From: an uncultured Litoreibacter sp.
Lineage (GTDB): Bacteria > Pseudomonadota > Alphaproteobacteria > Rhodobacterales > Rhodobacteraceae
Assembly: GCA_947494645.1 (NCBI GenBank)
Contig: CANLVO010000001.1
Coordinates: 1,860,001-1,924,000 of the forward strand
Direction of reading: 5' to 3'
Length of the DNA: 64,000 nt
Each line of letters opens with the position of its first letter. Within the stretch, counting starts at the first letter, position 1. The notes under the pieces are model-generated. The model had not been told where the DNA came from. It saw only the letters and a program-made list of their open reading frames with translations, and made no database searches. Shown piece after piece: positions 1-9,022 of this stretch. The position numbers and the translations under genes were made by a program.

Positions 1-407
1 ACCGCTGGTTCTGCTCCAAACTGTGCGCCAAAGCGATGGGGCTGGCCGACCCGCATACCTACGCGCCGGGCGACCTGAAACGCGTCGTGGAGGAGCATAA
101 CCGCACCTATATGGCGGCCCAAGAGCTGGCGGAGACACGCCAAGCTGCGCATCGTCCGCGGGCCACGCATGGGGCTCCGTTCTTCCCGGGCTCTGGTATT
201 TTCGCAGGTGGGCTACGCTCCGCCAGACAGAGCGCTGCCAGTGCCTTTTCGCATCTCACAGGCAGCATTGATGATGGCGGCGTCCGCGCGACAGCGCCTC
301 AACGGCTTGCCAAACGTACACAAGGGTTAACCACCACCCGCACACGGCCTGCAGCATCGCAGGCCAACAATAACGTCGTCCGCTTCCCAGGCAGGATCGC
401 GCGTTAA
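1..407 (+). CDS. C-terminal fragment of an unrecognised protein (start lies left of the window)
   Basis: The reading frame is open from the first complete codon at position 3 to a TAA at 405-407, so the true start is outside the window. About 134 residues are visible. The first visible residues contain a Cys-x4-Cys pair (RWFCSKLCAK). They are followed by a short helical stretch and then a low-complexity, basic tail rich in Arg, Ala, Ser and Thr, ending in VVRFPGRIAR. An internal ATG at 36 could be mistaken for a start but has no Shine-Dalgarno sequence, and the frame continues upstream of it. I recognise no domain and assign no function. Confidence 0.5.
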   Translation, partial: RWFCSKLCAKAMGLADPHTYAPGDLKRVVEEHNRTYMAAQELAETRQAAHRPRATHGAPFFPGSGIFAGGLRSARQSAASAFSHLTGSIDDGGVRATAPQRLAKRTQGLTTTRTRPAASQANNNVVRFPGRIAR

Positions 408-423
408 CGCGGGTGTATTGTGA

Positions 424-454
424 TGGCAGAGCAGGAATTACCCCTGCTCTGCCA
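424..454 (-). terminator. Perfect 12-bp hairpin over the aminotransferase stop codon
   Basis: TGGCAGAGCAGG at 424-435 pairs perfectly with CCTGCTCTGCCA at 443-454 across a 7-base loop. It sits at the convergence of the plus-strand gene ending at 407 and the minus-strand aminotransferase ending at 438, whose TAA lies in the loop. There is no U-tract on either side, so it may be an mRNA 3'-end stabiliser or a Rho-dependent end rather than a canonical intrinsic terminator. Confidence 0.4.
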
Positions 455-1652
455 CCATAGTTCCAGAAAGAGACACGGCCTCGTCAGCGATGATACGCGC
501 GATGGTTGCGCAATCGTCGAGCGTGAATGTCAGCGGCAGGCGCATGTCTATGAGCCCCGCCAGCACTCGGTCGGTGTGCGGCAGGCTTTGCACAGGCGCA
601 TAGCGCCAGCTGTCATAGCGGGAGGTAAAGGCCTTGGGCTCCGCGGCCCCGAACCATTTCAGCTCTACCCCGCGGGCGGCGCAAGCTTTGACAAACCCCT
701 CGATCTGCGCGGGCGTGTTGCCGGGCAAAAGGAACTGGATGGAGGAGCCCACGAAGACCCCCTCTGGCGCGCGTTCGATAATCCTGAGGCCAGGGCAATT
801 GCGCAGACCTTCTTCGATCCGAGCGTAGCGCGCGTTCCATTTCTCCACTTGGGCGCCCAAGGCCTTGAGCTGTGGTCGCAGGATCGCGGCACGGAGGTTG
901 TCCATCCGGCCCGAGATGTTTGGCGTGTCGTATTTCACCCGCTCAAACGCCTCCGCAGGTGGTGCTGCAGCGTGGCGTTCGTAAAGCATATAGCTGCCCG
1001 ACAAGATCACCGCGCGGGCCATGACATCTTCATCGTCCGAGACCAGAAACCCGCCCTCGCCCGAATTGACGTGCTTGTAGGTCTGGCATGAGTAGCAGCC
1101 GACGACACCGTGCCGCCCCGACGGCGTGCCGCGCCAACTGGCCCCCATCGTGTGGGCGCAATCCTCGATCACTTTGACGCCTGCCGCATCCGTGATCGCC
1201 ATCAGTGCGTCCATGTCCACGAGATGCCCGCGCATATGGCTTAGAAGCAGATATTTGGCCCCGGAGCCGTCGATCTTGGCGCTCAGATCATCCAGATCAA
1301 TCGTCAGGCTGTCGGTGACCTCCACAAAGACTGGCTCAGCGCCGAGCGAAGCGATGGCACCCGGAACCGGGGCCAGCGTAAACCCGTTGGAGAGCACCTT
1401 GTCGCCTGCTTTGACGCCGATGGCGCGCATCGCGCAGCCCATCGCATACCCGCCAGACGCCACCGCCAGCGCATATTTCGCGCCTGTGAGTTGAGCGAAT
1501 TCCTGTTCCAGCAATGCCGTCTCGCCCAGCTCACCCTCTGCCACGTTATAGCGGTGCAGACGGCCATGTTGCAGGACGGCCATGGCGGCGGCGATGCCGT
1601 CCTCGGGGATCGGATCTTGTTGGGTGAAAGAGCCGGTAAAACGGGTTTCCAT
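438..1652 (-). CDS. DegT/DnrJ/EryC1/StrS-family PLP-dependent aminotransferase
   Basis: A 404-residue fold-type I PLP enzyme of the sugar-aminotransferase family. Visible hallmarks are the early substrate-loop region, the Gly-rich ASGGYAMGCAMRAIG cofactor segment, an IEDCAHTMGASW segment carrying the conserved Asp that contacts the PLP pyridine nitrogen, and the lysine in CQTYKHVNSGEGGF expected to form the Schiff base. The start at 1652 is chosen because GGAGG lies seven bases upstream; the frame is also open farther upstream without a ribosome-binding site. Members usually aminate keto-sugars for surface polysaccharides or make aminocyclitols, but no sugar-nucleotide genes adjoin it, so the substrate cannot be inferred. 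It lies upstream of nothing co-directional within 120 bases except gph. Confidence 0.85.
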   Translation of the reverse strand: METRFTGSFTQQDPIPEDGIAAAMAVLQHGRLHRYNVAEGELGETALLEQEFAQLTGAKYALAVASGGYAMGCAMRAIGVKAGDKVLSNGFTLAPVPGAIASLGAEPVFVEVTDSLTIDLDDLSAKIDGSGAKYLLLSHMRGHLVDMDALMAITDAAGVKVIEDCAHTMGASWRGTPSGRHGVVGCYSCQTYKHVNSGEGGFLVSDDEDVMARAVILSGSYMLYERHAAAPPAEAFERVKYDTPNISGRMDNLRAAILRPQLKALGAQVEKWNARYARIEEGLRNCPGLRIIERAPEGVFVGSSIQFLLPGNTPAQIEGFVKACAARGVELKWFGAAEPKAFTSRYDSWRYAPVQSLPHTDRVLAGLIDMRLPLTFTLDDCATIARIIADEAVSLSGTMVAEQG

Positions 1653-1775
1653 GTGCGCCTCCGTTGGTGTTGGGCACAGAGTGGAAGCGGCGCTGGCCTG
1701 CGTCAATGCGCTGCGACGTCACGGCGGCGCAGTTTCACCCCTTACGCGCAGGAATTTCGGAAAATGCGGAGCCGG

Positions 1776-2441
1776 TCAGCCAATGAGCTTGGCCACCACA
1801 GCGTCAAGCGCGTCAAAATGGTCGATGGTCTCGTCCGGAAACAGCTCCTGGACCGAGTTGCCCGCCGGAGAGAAGGTCACCAGCACCGAGGGCACACCCG
1901 CCGCCGTGGAGGTCTTCCGGTCCGTTGCCGTGTCACCCACCAACAGGGATTTCGAAACGTCGCCACCGGCTTGTTCCACCGCCAAAATATAGGGCGCTGG
2001 ATCGGGTTTGCTGACGGGCAGAGTTTTCGCGCCGACCACCGCGTCAAACACGTCAAAAAAGTCGATTTCCTTCAAAAGCTGCTCTGCCAGCGCGATCGGC
2101 TTGTTGGTGCAGACGGCGACCTTGTAGCCCGCGGTCTTGAGCCGGGTCACCACTGCGCGGGCGCCATCATAGAGATAGGTCTTGTCGGCGATCTGCTTGT
2201 GATAGGCGTCGAGCAGCACCGGGTAGCCCGCGTCGATATCAGCGTCAGTGTAGGCCACACCCTTGCGCTCATAGCCCAGCTTCATCATCGCCCGCCCGCC
2301 CCGCAGCGCGGTCCCTGCATCACGAGGATGCTCAAGCACATCGCCATGCCCGCCCGCGCGAAACACCGCATTGGCCGCATCCAGCAGATCAGCGGAGGTG
2401 TCGGCCAGCGTTCCATCAAGATCAAAAACCACTGTGCGCAT
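1776..2441 (-). CDS. gph: HAD-superfamily phosphatase, phosphoglycolate phosphatase type
   Basis: A 221-residue haloacid dehalogenase-like hydrolase, the usual length for phosphoglycolate phosphatase. Motif I is VFDLDGTLADT at the N-terminus, where the first Asp is the nucleophile and the second the acid/base. Motif II is CTNKP near residue 110, the conserved Lys follows in SKPDP, and the acidic motif is VGDTATDRKT. The start at 2441 places motif I at residues 4-14 as is normal for the family; a longer open frame upstream has no homology-like features and would overlap glmU. It would hydrolyse 2-phosphoglycolate formed from DNA 3'-end repair or oxygenase activity. It is divergent from glmU with a 115-base shared promoter region. 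Other HAD substrates remain possible. Confidence 0.88.
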   Translation of the reverse strand: MRTVVFDLDGTLADTSADLLDAANAVFRAGGHGDVLEHPRDAGTALRGGRAMMKLGYERKGVAYTDADIDAGYPVLLDAYHKQIADKTYLYDGARAVVTRLKTAGYKVAVCTNKPIALAEQLLKEIDFFDVFDAVVGAKTLPVSKPDPAPYILAVEQAGGDVSKSLLVGDTATDRKTSTAAGVPSVLVTFSPAGNSVQELFPDETIDHFDALDAVVAKLIG

Positions 2442-2503
2442 TGGTGAGGCCCTTATTCTGTTGGGCCTGTAACCCGACGTAACGTTGCTTGAACCCCGCG
2501 CCC

Positions 2504-2531
2504 TTGCGTTGCCCAAGCCACAAGGTAGAAC
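2504..2531 (+). promoter_or_regulatory. Candidate sigma-70-type promoter for glmU-glmS
   Basis: TTGCGT at 2504-2509 and TAGAAC at 2526-2531 are separated by 16 bases, which would start transcription about 20 bases before the glmU ATG. The -10 match is weak and the call rests on spacing and position in the gph/glmU divergent gap. Confidence 0.3.
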
Positions 2532-2556
2532 GGGCGCAAAGACAAGGAAAGCAACA

Positions 2557-3900
2557 ATGCAAACCGCCCTCGTCATTCTGGCTGCAGGCATGGGCAGCAG
2601 AATGAAATCCGACATTCCGAAAGTGCTGCATGAGGTCGCAGGCCTTCCACTGATCGGCCACGCCATGAAGGCGGGGGCCTCAGTGTCGCCTGCGCGCACG
2701 GTTGTGGTGACGGGCCACGGGGCCGACGCGGTCGAAGCTGTCGTTGCGCGGCTGGACCCGGATGCGGTTTGCGTGCGGCAGGCCGAGCAATTGGGCACCG
2801 GCCACGCGGTAGATCAAGCGCGCGAGGCCTTGGCAGGATTCAAAGGCACGGTGATCGTGTTGTATGGCGACACGCCTTTTGTGTCGGCCGAGACGCTGCA
2901 GGCTTTGGTGGCCTCAAGCGAGACCTCGGACGTGACCGTCTTGGGCTTCGAGGCGCAGGACCCGGCGCTCTATGGTCGGTTAATTACGGATGGCGACGCG
3001 CTGGAGCGGATCGTGGAGGCGAAGGACGCCTCAGAGGAAGAGCTGGCGGTGACCTTGTGCAATTCCGGCGTGATTGCAGCGGGTTGCGAGACGTTGTTCA
3101 AGCTGATCGCAGATGTGGGCAACGAGAATGCCAGCGGCGAATATTACCTGACCGACGTGGTCGGATTGGCGCGGGACAAAGGGCTTTCGGCGACCTACGT
3201 GACTTGCCCTGAGGCGGAAACCATGGGGATCAATGACCGCGCACAGCTGGCCTCGGCGGAAGGGGTATTTCAATCCCGCGCCCGGCACGAAGCGATGCTG
3301 AGCGGCGTGACATTGGCGGAGCCGGATAGCGTTTATTTTGCCCATGACACCGAGATCGCGCGAGACGTCTGGGTCGGGCCGAACGTGGTGTTTGGGCCGG
3401 GGGTTTCTGTACGGGAAGGCGCACGGGTTCAGGCGTTCAGCCATCTGGAGGGTTGCGTCGTTGGCTCTGACGCCACGGTTGGCCCTTTTGCGCGGCTGCG
3501 GCCCGGCGCGGATTTGGCCTCCGGCTCACGGGTCGGCAATTTCGTAGAGATCAAGAACGCGGTGATCGAGCAAGGCGCCAAGGTGAACCACCTGTCTTAC
3601 GTGGGCGACGCGCATGTCGGGGCGGCGGCGAATATCGGCGCGGGCACCATCACCTGCAACTATGACGGCGTCATGAAACACCGCACGGAGATCGGCGCGG
3701 GAGCCTTTGTGGGCTCCAACACGCTGCTGGTGGCCCCGGTGAAGATGGGCGCTGAGGCGATGACCGCCTCGGGCACGGTGGTGACCGAAGATGTCCCCGA
3801 TGGCGCATTGGCGATTGGTCGGGCCAAAGCCGTAATTAAGCCGGGATTTGCACGCAAACTGATGCAATTGCTACGCGCGAAGAAGATGAAGAGGGACTAG
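2557..3900 (+). CDS. glmU: Bifunctional UDP-GlcNAc pyrophosphorylase / glucosamine-1-phosphate acetyltransferase
   Basis: A 447-residue cytoplasmic enzyme making the last two steps to UDP-N-acetylglucosamine, precursor of peptidoglycan and lipid A. The N-terminal half is a nucleotidyltransferase Rossmann fold with LAAGMGSRMKSDIPKVLH as its Gly-rich loop and YGDTPF as the metal-binding region. The C-terminal half is a left-handed beta-helix with hexapeptide repeats from about residue 250, including ARLRPGADL, NFVEIKNA and the acetyl-CoA-site GAGTITCNYDG. The start at 2557 gives the standard N-terminus and follows AAGGAAA; the upstream in-frame extension lacks homology-like sequence. It is followed after three bases by glmS, so the two enzymes of one pathway are cotranscribed. 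Confidence 0.97.
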   Translation: MQTALVILAAGMGSRMKSDIPKVLHEVAGLPLIGHAMKAGASVSPARTVVVTGHGADAVEAVVARLDPDAVCVRQAEQLGTGHAVDQAREALAGFKGTVIVLYGDTPFVSAETLQALVASSETSDVTVLGFEAQDPALYGRLITDGDALERIVEAKDASEEELAVTLCNSGVIAAGCETLFKLIADVGNENASGEYYLTDVVGLARDKGLSATYVTCPEAETMGINDRAQLASAEGVFQSRARHEAMLSGVTLAEPDSVYFAHDTEIARDVWVGPNVVFGPGVSVREGARVQAFSHLEGCVVGSDATVGPFARLRPGADLASGSRVGNFVEIKNAVIEQGAKVNHLSYVGDAHVGAAANIGAGTITCNYDGVMKHRTEIGAGAFVGSNTLLVAPVKMGAEAMTASGTVVTEDVPDGALAIGRAKAVIKPGFARKLMQLLRAKKMKRD

Positions 3901-3903
3901 TAT

Positions 3904-5727
3904 ATGTGTGGAATTGTTGGTGTTTTGGGCAGCCATGAAGTTGCCCCCATCCTGGTCGAATCGCTCAAGCGCCTAGAATATCGCGGCTATGACAGCGCGG
4001 GTATTGCGACGGTCAACAGCGGCACCCTTGACCGCCGCCGGGCCGTGGGAAAACTGATCAACCTGTCAGATCTGTTGGTGCATGAACCTTTGGCGGGCAA
4101 ATCCGGCATCGGCCACACCCGCTGGGCCACGCATGGCGAGCCATCGGTGAAGAACGCCCACCCACACCAAGCGGGCCGCGTGGCGGTGGTGCATAACGGA
4201 ATTGTTGAAAATTTCAAAGAGTTACGCGCCAAACTTGCGGAAGAAGGCATCGGGTTCGAGACCGATACCGACACCGAAACCGTGGCGCTGCTGACGGAAC
4301 ATTTCTTGAGTGAAGGCATGTCCCCGGAAGAAGCCTCGTTCGCCACGCTCGACATGCTGAACGGCGCTTTTGCGCTGTGTTTCCTGTTCGAGGGCGAGGA
4401 TGATCTGATGATCGCCGCCCGCAAGGGCTCACCTTTGGCCATCGGGCATGGCGAGGGGGAGATGTATGTGGGCTCGGACGCCATCGCGCTTGCACCACTG
4501 ACGGACCGGATCACGTACCTTAATGAGGGCGACCGCGCGGTGCTGACCCGCACCTCGCTGGCAATCACCGACGCCGCCGGGCGCCCCGCCAATCGCGAGA
4601 TCAAACGCATTCAGCTGGACGCCGCGCGGGTGGAAAAAGGCGGCCATAAACACTTCATGGCCAAAGAGATTGCGGAGCAACCGGTGGTCCTTGCTGACGC
4701 GATTGCGGCCTATACGGATGCGGAAGGCAAGAAAGTTTCGCTACCCAGCGGGGAGCTGGACTTTACGGCCTGCGATCGCCTGACCATGGTGGCCTGTGGC
4801 ACGGCCTCTATTGCGTGCCAAGTGGCGAAATATTGGTTCGAGCAAGAGGCAGGATTGCCCGTTGACGTCGATATCGCCTCGGAATTTCGCTACCGCAAGC
4901 CGCCGATCTCGTCCAAGTCTTACGCCGTCTTCGTCTCTCAATCCGGCGAGACCGCCGACACGCTCGCTGCCCTGCGCTACGCCGAGGGCAAGGCCGCCAA
5001 GATCGTATCGCTGGTCAACGTGCCGGAAAGCTCGATTGCGCGGGAAAGCGATCTGGCGTTGCCAATTCTCGCAGGGACAGAGATTGGGGTCGCCTCGACC
5101 AAAGCCTTTACCTGCCAGTTGACCGTTTTGGCCCTTCTCGCGCTGGAGGCCGCCTTTCAGCGCGGCCATCTGGACGAAGCAGGCATGGCAGAAAAACTAG
5201 CGTCTTTGCGCAATCTACCCGGCCTGATCAATCAGGCTTTGAACATGGAGCCCGCGATTGAGGCCGTCGCCCGAAAGATTGCGATTTGCACAGACGCGAT
5301 CTATTTGGGGCGCGGACCGATGTTCCCTCTGGCCATGGAGGGCGCGCTGAAACTCAAAGAAATCAGCTACATACACGCCGAAGGTTATGCGTCAGGTGAA
5401 TTGAAGCACGGACCCATCGCGCTCATCGATAAAGAGATGCCTGTGGTGGTCATTGCGCCAATGGACGAGTTGTTCGACAAAACAATTTCGAACATGCAGG
5501 AGGTCATGGCACGCGGCGGCAAAGTGGTGTTGATCACGGATCACAAAGGCGAAGAACATGCCTCTGATGGCGTTTGGGAAAGTATTGTCATGCCCGAATG
5601 CGACCCGTTTCTGGCCCCTATTCTTTATGCAGTTCCCGCGCAGCTTTTGAGCTATCATGCAGCGGTCGCAAAGGGCACGGATGTGGATCAGCCGCGCAAC
5701 TTGGCCAAATCCGTCACCGTCGAATGA
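3904..5727 (+). CDS. glmS: Glutamine--fructose-6-phosphate aminotransferase (isomerizing)
   Basis: A 607-residue enzyme committing fructose-6-phosphate to amino-sugar synthesis with glutamine as nitrogen donor. It begins MCGIVGVLGS, so Cys2 is the N-terminal nucleophile of the class II glutaminase domain (about 1-220), and HTRWATHG and HNGIVENF glutamine-site motifs follow. Two SIS isomerase domains fill the rest, with VACGTAS and SQSGETADT in the first and GRGPMFPLAMEGALKLKEISY in the second. It ends DQPRNLAKSVTVE, the conserved C-terminus. It lies three bases after glmU and overlaps the next gene by four bases (ATGA), indicating translational coupling. No glmS-ribozyme-like leader separates it from glmU, as expected outside Firmicutes. 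Confidence 0.98.
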   Translation: MCGIVGVLGSHEVAPILVESLKRLEYRGYDSAGIATVNSGTLDRRRAVGKLINLSDLLVHEPLAGKSGIGHTRWATHGEPSVKNAHPHQAGRVAVVHNGIVENFKELRAKLAEEGIGFETDTDTETVALLTEHFLSEGMSPEEASFATLDMLNGAFALCFLFEGEDDLMIAARKGSPLAIGHGEGEMYVGSDAIALAPLTDRITYLNEGDRAVLTRTSLAITDAAGRPANREIKRIQLDAARVEKGGHKHFMAKEIAEQPVVLADAIAAYTDAEGKKVSLPSGELDFTACDRLTMVACGTASIACQVAKYWFEQEAGLPVDVDIASEFRYRKPPISSKSYAVFVSQSGETADTLAALRYAEGKAAKIVSLVNVPESSIARESDLALPILAGTEIGVASTKAFTCQLTVLALLALEAAFQRGHLDEAGMAEKLASLRNLPGLINQALNMEPAIEAVARKIAICTDAIYLGRGPMFPLAMEGALKLKEISYIHAEGYASGELKHGPIALIDKEMPVVVIAPMDELFDKTISNMQEVMARGGKVVLITDHKGEEHASDGVWESIVMPECDPFLAPILYAVPAQLLSYHAAVAKGTDVDQPRNLAKSVTVE

Positions 5728-6404
5728 CGCCTGCCGCGGCTTTGTCGGAGCTAGAGGCCGTGGCCGACCCTCAGAAAGGGGTCGAAATGGCGGCTTACCA
5801 CAAAGTTTCAAGGGCTTACCTTGGGGTTGCCAACCCGCAGCTGGATGCGTTTGCCAAAGAGTGGCGCACTCAGATGGATGTCGAGGACCGCGTGACCCTG
5901 GCGAGCGGGTTGTGGGCTACAGACATTCACGAGGCGCGGGTGTTAGCGGCCAAACTTCTGACCCAAGCGCGGTTGCGGCCGAGTGATCTTTCCGCTTGGG
6001 ATCTGATAAAAAGCTGGGTGCCGGATTTTGACGCTTGGGCGATTGCCGATCATGCCTGTATGGCAGGTCAGAAACGGCTGGTTTGGGACCCGTCCCGACT
6101 TGCAGAAATCGAACATTGGCACCAATCAGAGCATATGTGGACCCGGCGCGCCGCGTTGGTGATCACCCTGCCCTGGACCAAGCAGAATTTCCCCAAACCG
6201 CAGGACTTGGAAGTCCGGGACAAGGTGCTGGGCTGGGCCGCGACCTATGTCGACGACCACACGTGGTTTATCCAGAAAGCCATCGCTTGGTGGCTGCGGG
6301 AATTGTCCAAGCATGACCCAGACCGCGTGCGCAGGTTTCTGGACGCGCATGCCGCGGCGATGAAGCCCTTTGCGGCCAAAGAAGCGGCGCGCAAACTAGT
6401 TTGA
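5724..6404 (+). CDS. DNA alkylation repair protein (AlkD-like HEAT-repeat glycosylase family)
   Basis: A 226-residue all-alpha protein beginning MTPAAALSELEAVADPQ. The pattern YLGVANPQLDAFAKEW, then LWATDIHEARVLAAKLL, then WVPDFDAWAIADHACM, WTRRAALV and DDHTWFIQKAIAWWLRELSKHDP is the repeat pattern of the AlkD/AlkC-like DNA alkylation repair family, which excises positively charged alkylated bases without base flipping. The start ATG overlaps the glmS stop (ATGA), which fixes the start and implies coupling to amino-sugar synthesis genes; the functional reason for that pairing is not obvious. The 3' end overlaps the convergent lipoprotein gene by nine bases. Confidence 0.85.
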   Translation: MTPAAALSELEAVADPQKGVEMAAYHKVSRAYLGVANPQLDAFAKEWRTQMDVEDRVTLASGLWATDIHEARVLAAKLLTQARLRPSDLSAWDLIKSWVPDFDAWAIADHACMAGQKRLVWDPSRLAEIEHWHQSEHMWTRRAALVITLPWTKQNFPKPQDLEVRDKVLGWAATYVDDHTWFIQKAIAWWLRELSKHDPDRVRRFLDAHAAAMKPFAAKEAARKLV

Positions 6405-6854
6405 ATAAACCTTCAGCGTGACCAGCTCTGTCAGACCGATATTGAGCGAGCGCATCGCGGCGAGCGATATCTGGCTGCCGCCGGTGGCCGGACCGCCTAA
6501 AGGCAAGAGGGTGACCTGAACCGTCGCCCCGCCTGCCCGCTCTAGGATGCCGTTCTGCTCAGCCGTGACGAGCGGCGTTTTCAGCCAGAAGCCCGGCTGG
6601 ACCGGATCGCCAAGTGCCACGACCGTCTCGCCAATCAGCCCGGAGGCCGGGGTGGCATTGGGTGTGTTTTCTTGCCGTTGCAACACGGTGGAGGGCTCTT
6701 GCGCCTCCAATGCCCCATCCGTGGCATCAAGTGGGGCGCTTGGCGCGGGCGCTGCCGCCGGTTCGGCCTGCGAAAACGGGTTTTGCACCGCACCGCAGGC
6801 AGAGAGGGCAAGAACGACGAAAAGCGGGGCCACAGGGCGGATCATGTTCAACAT
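6396..6854 (-). CDS. Predicted outer-membrane or periplasmic lipoprotein, unknown function
   Basis: A 152-residue protein whose N-terminus MLNMIRPVAPLFVVLALSACG is a lipoprotein signal with LSAC lipobox. After lipidation an Ala/Pro-rich linker leads to a compact domain with GLIGETVVALGDPVQPGFWLKTPLV and a C-terminal beta-rich part ending TLKVYSN. The layout suggests a small SH3- or barwin-like beta fold, but I do not recognise a named family. An internal ATG at 6845 is an equally possible start, since neither has a good ribosome-binding site. It is convergent with the alkylation-repair gene and divergent from moaA. Confidence 0.7.
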   Translation of the reverse strand: MLNMIRPVAPLFVVLALSACGAVQNPFSQAEPAAAPAPSAPLDATDGALEAQEPSTVLQRQENTPNATPASGLIGETVVALGDPVQPGFWLKTPLVTAEQNGILERAGGATVQVTLLPLGGPATGGSQISLAAMRSLNIGLTELVTLKVYSN

Positions 6855-6940
6855 ATGCGCGATGCTAGAACCAATTCACGAAACCATCAACGGCGCGGTT
6901 GTGGCTTGTGGCGGTCCGCCGCCGCGACTAGGCTCACCCC

Positions 6941-7945
6941 ATGACAGCGCCCCTGATAGATCCGTTCCAACGCGCAATCACCTACCTGCGCCTTTCGGTC
7001 ACCGACCGATGCGATTTCCGCTGCGTCTATTGCATGTCCGAGAACATGACATTCCTGCCGAAAAAAGAATTGCTGTCGCTTGAGGAGCTGGACCGGCTTT
7101 GCTCGAGCTTCATCCGCTTGGGCGTTGAAAAGCTTAGGATAACCGGCGGCGAGCCTTTGGTGCGGCGCGGCATCATGACCTTCTTTGACGCCATGTCGCG
7201 CCATCTGGACAGCGGCGCGCTGAAAGAGATGACGCTGACCACCAATGGCTCTCAGCTGGAGCGGTTTGCCGATGATCTGTATGCCGCAGGCGTGCGGCGG
7301 GTGAACATTTCGCTTGATACGCTAAATGAGGCAAAATTTGCCGAGATTACCCGCTGGGGCCGCCTGCCCCAAGTGCTGCGCGGCGTTGAAGCGGCGTTGA
7401 AAGCCGGGCTGCATGTCAAGATCAACGTGGTGGCGCTGAAGGACTTCAACGAAGACGAGCTATTCGACATCGCGGCCTGGTGCGCTGATCTGGGGCTGGA
7501 CCTAACATTCATCGAAGTCATGCCGATGGGCGACATTGGCAACGAGAACCGGATCGGGCAGTTCTGGTCGCTGGACGATTTGCGGGCCAAGCTGGCGGAG
7601 CGGTTTACCCTGACAGCCCTGGCCGAGCGGACCGGCGGGCCTGCGCGGTATCTGCGGCTGGAAGAGACCGGGCAGAAGATCGGGTTGATCACGCCGCTGA
7701 GCCACAATTTCTGCGAAAGCTGCAACCGGGTGCGGGTCACCTGCACGGGCGAGATCTACACCTGTCTCGGGCAGGAAGGGAAATCCGACCTGCGCGGCCC
7801 GTTGCGGTCGTCGGAGGCCGACGCCCCATTGGAAGAGGCGATCCGCGCGGCTATCGGGCTGAAGCCCAAGGGTCATGATTTTGACTATTCAAGACAACAG
7901 CTTGGCGGCCAGATGTCGCGTCACATGAGCCATACCGGCGGATGA
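6941..7945 (+). CDS. moaA: GTP 3',8-cyclase, molybdenum cofactor biosynthesis
   Basis: A 334-residue radical SAM enzyme that starts molybdopterin synthesis by rearranging GTP. The N-terminal cluster motif is C24-x3-C28-x2-C31 (CDFRCVYC), followed by the [11 protein letters not shown] loop that contacts SAM. The C-terminal second 4Fe-4S site is [19 protein letters not shown], and the chain ends in the functional Gly-Gly dipeptide (HTGG). The cofactor is needed by molybdo- and tungstoenzymes such as the formate dehydrogenase encoded later in this window. A four-base ATGA overlap couples it to the following glycosyltransferase. Confidence 0.97.
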   Translation: MTAPLIDPFQRAITYLRLSVTDRCDFRCVYCMSENMTFLPKKELLSLEELDRLCSSFIRLGVEKLRITGGEPLVRRGIMTFFDAMSRHLDSGALKEMTLTTNGSQLERFADDLYAAGVRRVNISLDTLNEAKFAEITRWGRLPQVLRGVEAALKAGLHVKINVVALKDFNEDELFDIAAWCADLGLDLTFIEVMPMGDIGNENRIGQFWSLDDLRAKLAERFTLTALAERTGGPARYLRLEETGQKIGLITPLSHNFCESCNRVRVTCTGEIYTCLGQEGKSDLRGPLRSSEADAPLEEAIRAAIGLKPKGHDFDYSRQQLGGQMSRHMSHTGG

Positions 7946-9003
7946 GCAAAGCCGACATTCGCAGCACCGATGTCATCGCGCCCAACTTCAAGAAACGGAT
8001 GAGCGGCGTGACCTCGACCGTGTTTCGGCTGGTGCCGCGTCAGGCCGAGCACATCGCGATTGCCACCAGCGGGCCGAACCTGCCGGAGGACATTCCGCAG
8101 GTCTCCCCCTGGTCGCTGATCACGATGCCCCGCTCGGGCCCGTCCGGGCCGCGGGTCTGGCATGCACGGCGCAACAACGAGATGCTGCCGGGCTTGGCGC
8201 TGAAATATCTGCTGGGCAAGCGGTTGAAGCTGCTGTTCACCTCTGCTGCGCAGCGGGATCATTCGGGCTACACGAAATGGCTGCTGCGGCGCATGGACCG
8301 GCTGGTGGCGACCTCGGCCAAATCCGCAGCCTATCTGGAGCGCGAGGCCACCGTGATCCATCACGGCATTGATACCAGCGACTTCACCCCTGCCGCTGAT
8401 AAGGCCGCTTTACGGGCCGAGCTGTCCCTGCCCGCCTCCGCCACGCTGATCGGGTGTTATGGCCGCATTCGCCCGCAAAAGGGCAATGACCTGTTTATCG
8501 CGGCAATGGTCGAGCTTTTGCCCAAGCACCCCGACGCCGTGGCCGTCATGATGGGTGGGGTGACGGACCAATTTCGCGACTTCCTGCAGGGGTTGAAGGA
8601 CAAGGTGGCTGAGGCCGGGTTGGCGGACCGGGTTTTGTTCCTGCCCGAGGCGCAGGATTGGGAAATCACCAAGTATTTTCAGGCGCTTGACCTATACGTG
8701 GCCCCGCAACGCTGGGAGGGGTTCGGGCTTACCCCGCTTGAGGCCATGGCCTGCGCGGTGCCTGTGGTGGCGACACGCGTTGGCGCGTTTGAAGAACTGG
8801 TCGTGCCAGATGAGACGGGGCTGTTGGTGCCGCGCGAGGACCAGAGCGCTTTGACGGCGGCGATAGACGCAGCGCTGAGCGACCGGGACCGGTTGGCTGA
8901 GTGGTCAGGAAAAGCGCGGCAGCACGCGGCGGAGAAGTTCGACATCAAAGGCGAGGCCGCCGCGTTGATTGCGATTTACCGCGAAATGCTCGCTGACGGA
9001 TAA
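7942..9003 (+). CDS. Glycosyltransferase family 4-type (GT-B fold)
   Basis: A 353-residue retaining glycosyltransferase. The C-terminal Glycos_transf_1 domain (about 155-350) shows the start [15 protein letters not shown], the [23 protein letters not shown] block and the E-x7-E-type motif [19 protein letters not shown] that binds the sugar nucleotide. The N-terminal acceptor domain includes [27 protein letters not shown], and HHGIDTSDF marks the domain boundary. It probably acts at the cytoplasmic face of the inner membrane on a lipopolysaccharide-core or glycolipid acceptor. It starts within the moaA stop codon, an unexpected operon partner with no metabolic link that I can see. Confidence 0.85.
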   Translation: MSKADIRSTDVIAPNFKKRMSGVTSTVFRLVPRQAEHIAIATSGPNLPEDIPQVSPWSLITMPRSGPSGPRVWHARRNNEMLPGLALKYLLGKRLKLLFTSAAQRDHSGYTKWLLRRMDRLVATSAKSAAYLEREATVIHHGIDTSDFTPAADKAALRAELSLPASATLIGCYGRIRPQKGNDLFIAAMVELLPKHPDAVAVMMGGVTDQFRDFLQGLKDKVAEAGLADRVLFLPEAQDWEITKYFQALDLYVAPQRWEGFGLTPLEAMACAVPVVATRVGAFEELVVPDETGLLVPREDQSALTAAIDAALSDRDRLAEWSGKARQHAAEKFDIKGEAAALIAIYREMLADG

Positions 9004-9022
9004 CACCCGAGGGCGCGACTTG

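Noticed and set aside
1491-2447. A long plus-strand open frame across the aminotransferase start and gph
   Set aside because: It is antisense to two genes with clear motifs, has no ribosome-binding site and no domain-like sequence.
3901-3903. glmS ribozyme or other leader RNA before glmS
   Set aside because: Only three bases separate glmU and glmS, leaving no room.
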